A DNA stretch of 14,544 nucleotides, taken from Butyrivibrio sp. GTDB taxonomy: Bacteria > Bacillota > Clostridia > Lachnospirales > Lachnospiraceae. The stretch spans positions 1 through 14,544 of the forward strand of contig JAEDHB010000037.1 in the NCBI GenBank assembly GCA_016297265.1, in the 5' to 3' direction. Both the position numbers and the translations under genes were made by a program. Within the stretch, counting starts at the first letter, position 1, and each line of letters starts with the position of its first letter. This document shows, piece by piece, positions 13,053 to 14,544 of this stretch. The notes under the pieces are model-generated. The model had not been told where the DNA came from and did no database searches. It saw nothing but the letters and a program-made list of their open reading frames with translations.

Positions 13053-14420
13053 ATGGACAAATTACATGAAGAATGCGGAGTGTTCGGAATCTGGAGTAAT
13101 GATGACAAGGATGCGGCCTGGATTGTGTATCAGGGGCTACTAGCGTTGCAGCATCGCGGTCAGGAATCGGCGGGAATAGTGGTATGCGATACCAAGGGGC
13201 CTATCGGCAATATCTGTTCCCATAAGGAGATGGGCTTGGTCAATGAGATTTTTCGTCAGGAGACCATTGAAAAACTCAGGGGCAATATTGGAATCGGTCA
13301 TGTCAGGTATTCTACTGCCGGGGGCAGTGTGCTTGCCAATGCACAACCCATAGTACTCAATTATCTGAAAGGAACACTGGCGCTGGCACACAATGGAAAT
13401 ATCACCAATGCGGATGCGTTGCGCAAATCGCTGCAGGAGGAAGGTGCTGTTTTTAACGGGAATTCGGATTCTGAGACAATCGCCTACAAAATCGCAATGG
13501 ACAGAATTAAATCCCAATCCATTGAGGAGGCAGTTTACAAGACCGCACAGGAAATCAGGGGCGGATACGCAATGCTTGTGCTGAGCCCGAGAAAACTGGT
13601 TGCTGTAAGGGATCCTTTGGGACTTAAACCGTTATGCCTTGGCAGGCTTGACGAGAGCTATATCGTGGCATCCGAAAGTGCGGCAATCACTGCCGTGGGA
13701 GGCGAATTTATCAGGGATATTGAACCGGGGGAGATTCTGACAATCACCGGTGAAGGTCTTCATGTGAATCGCAATCTGCAGGTAAAAAAGTGTGCACATT
13801 GTATTTTCGAATATATCTATTTTGCCCGCGTGGATTCAAAAATCGACGGAATAAATGTATATGATGCGAGAATTGAGGGAGGAAAAGCACTGGCAAGAAG
13901 GTATCCCGTGGATGCAGATGTAGTAACCGGCGTTCCCGATTCAGGACTTGTTGCGGCAGTGGGATATTCAAAGGAGTCGGGAATACCTTTTGAACTTGCG
14001 TTTCATAAGAACAGTTACGTGGGCAGAACATTCATCAAACCGACCAAGGAGGAACGCGTCAGCGCTGTAAGGGCGAAGCTAAATGTTCTTGAAAGTGCTG
14101 TGTCAGGCAAAAGAGTTGTTTTGATAGATGACTCGATAGTAAGAGGAACCACAATTGCCAATCTGATTAATATGCTCCGGGATAACGGTGCAAAGGAGGT
14201 TCATGTGCGAATCAGTTCGCCTCCGTTTCTGTATCCGTGCTATTACGGAACTGATGTTCCGGACAATTCCCAGCTCATTGCCAACAATATGAGTGTTGAG
14301 GAGATATGCAAATCCATTGGAGCGGATTCGCTGGGATATATGATGGTTGAAGACCTTTCCTACATGACGGGGAATTTGCCTTTGTGTAAGGCTTGCTTTG
14401 ACAATAATTATCCCGTATAA
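13053..14420 (+). CDS. purF: Amidophosphoribosyltransferase
   Basis: A 455-residue enzyme catalysing the first committed step of purine synthesis: PRPP plus glutamine to phosphoribosylamine. The N-terminal nucleophile C8 in EECGVFGI follows a short propeptide, as in B. subtilis PurF, and is expected to be exposed by processing. The glutaminase domain shows LQHRGQESAG (32-41), RYSTAG, AHNGN and NSDSE. The PRPP site is VVLIDDSIVRGTT (355-367). Cysteines C250, C396, C445 and C448 match the four ligands of the [4Fe-4S] cluster in Bacillus-type PurF, so this is the Fe-S-bearing class. AGGAG (13042-13046) precedes the ATG. The gene has its own promoter and attenuator-like leader and is functionally separate from pyrimidine breakdown. 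The 124 nt after it hold no clear terminator, only the next promoter region. Confidence 0.97.
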   Translation: MDKLHEECGVFGIWSNDDKDAAWIVYQGLLALQHRGQESAGIVVCDTKGPIGNICSHKEMGLVNEIFRQETIEKLRGNIGIGHVRYSTAGGSVLANAQPIVLNYLKGTLALAHNGNITNADALRKSLQEEGAVFNGNSDSETIAYKIAMDRIKSQSIEEAVYKTAQEIRGGYAMLVLSPRKLVAVRDPLGLKPLCLGRLDESYIVASESAAITAVGGEFIRDIEPGEILTITGEGLHVNRNLQVKKCAHCIFEYIYFARVDSKIDGINVYDARIEGGKALARRYPVDADVVTGVPDSGLVAAVGYSKESGIPFELAFHKNSYVGRTFIKPTKEERVSAVRAKLNVLESAVSGKRVVLIDDSIVRGTTIANLINMLRDNGAKEVHVRISSPPFLYPCYYGTDVPDNSQLIANNMSVEEICKSIGADSLGYMMVEDLSYMTGNLPLCKACFDNNYPV

Positions 14421-14460
14421 CAGCGATACTTCAAGGGTTTAGGTGATATGAATATTTCAG

Positions 14461-14514
14461 TTTAAAAAATTTTTTTAAAAATGTGTTGACATTAATTTTA
14501 ATAAGTGATATATT
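14461..14514 (+). promoter_or_regulatory. Strong promoter with UP-like A/T tract for the gene beyond the window
   Basis: TTGACA (14486-14491), a 17-nt spacer and TATATT (14509-14514) preceded by TG form a strong sigma-A promoter. The 20 bases before it (14461-14480) are only A and T in runs, like an UP element. Transcription would start near 14521-14523, at the second copy of the leader repeat. Confidence 0.8.
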
Positions 14515-14522
14515 TCAAGACA

Positions 14523-14541
14523 GAAAAGCAAAGGCGCTTTG
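14523..14541 (+). repeat. 19-nt leader repeat, copy 2 (continues past the window edge)
   Basis: GAAAAGCAAAGGCGCTTTG is identical to 12988-13006 and lies at the same place relative to its promoter. The next bases, GAA, differ by one inserted G from the purF copy (GGAA versus GAA after CTTT). The rest of the hairpin, if present, is cut off by the end of the window. Confidence 0.85.
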
Positions 14542-14544
14542 GAA

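Noticed and set aside
1..14544. Mobile elements, CRISPR arrays, tRNA or rRNA genes
   Set aside because: No transposase, integrase, repeat-spacer pattern or structural RNA was recognised anywhere in the window; the only exact long repeat noted is the 19-nt leader.

Overview
This window looks like a low-GC, anaerobic, fermentative Clostridia chromosome, most likely Lachnospiraceae-like. That placement is inferred from AT-rich codon use, strong GGAGG-type ribosome sites, Fe-S-rich enzymes and protein resemblance; no rRNA or other phylogenetic marker is present. All genes run on the + strand except one regulator.

Layout. Positions 1-234 hold the end of a TagD-like cytidylyltransferase. A convergent PucR-family regulator (249-1421, minus) faces a divergent class III aminotransferase (1614-2939) and an iron-type alcohol dehydrogenase (2959-4107). 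After a control region (4108-4306) comes a tight set: an ABC transporter of the NMT1/THI5 (nitrate/taurine/pyrimidine-precursor) type with one ATPase, two permeases and a lipoprotein binding protein (4307-7935), then dihydropyrimidinase (8019-9386), a PreA-like dihydropyrimidine dehydrogenase (9413-10900), an M20-family N-carbamoyl-beta-alanine amidohydrolase (10920-12182) and a cytidylate-kinase-like protein (12202-12840). A terminator closes this block. purF (13053-14420) follows with its own promoter and a promoter-proximal terminator hairpin, and a second copy of that promoter/leader begins at the right edge of the window.

How the genes work together. They spell out a reductive pyrimidine degradation route: uptake of a pyrimidine-like compound; reduction of uracil/thymine to the dihydro form; ring opening to the N-carbamoyl-beta-amino acid; release of CO2, ammonia and beta-alanine; transamination to malonate semialdehyde; and reduction to 3-hydroxypropionate. 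The route would yield nitrogen and consume reducing power twice, which suits a fermenter.

Main points of interest. (1) The ABC binding protein appears circularly permuted: the half that is normally C-terminal comes first, behind the lipoprotein signal, and the normal N-terminal half comes last. (2) An almost identical 18-bp palindrome, GCACAAAA-S-GATTTGTG-Y, lies exactly 27 bp (start to start) upstream of the predicted -35 box of both catabolic promoters, and is the best candidate operator for the PucR-family protein. (3) The dihydropyrimidine dehydrogenase carries the N-terminal Fe-S domain of full-length DPD or PreT fused to PreA, but no FAD/NAD(P)H part is encoded in the window. (4) purF and the gene beyond the right edge share a 19-nt transcript start; at purF this leads into a strong terminator hairpin only about 10 nt into the mRNA.
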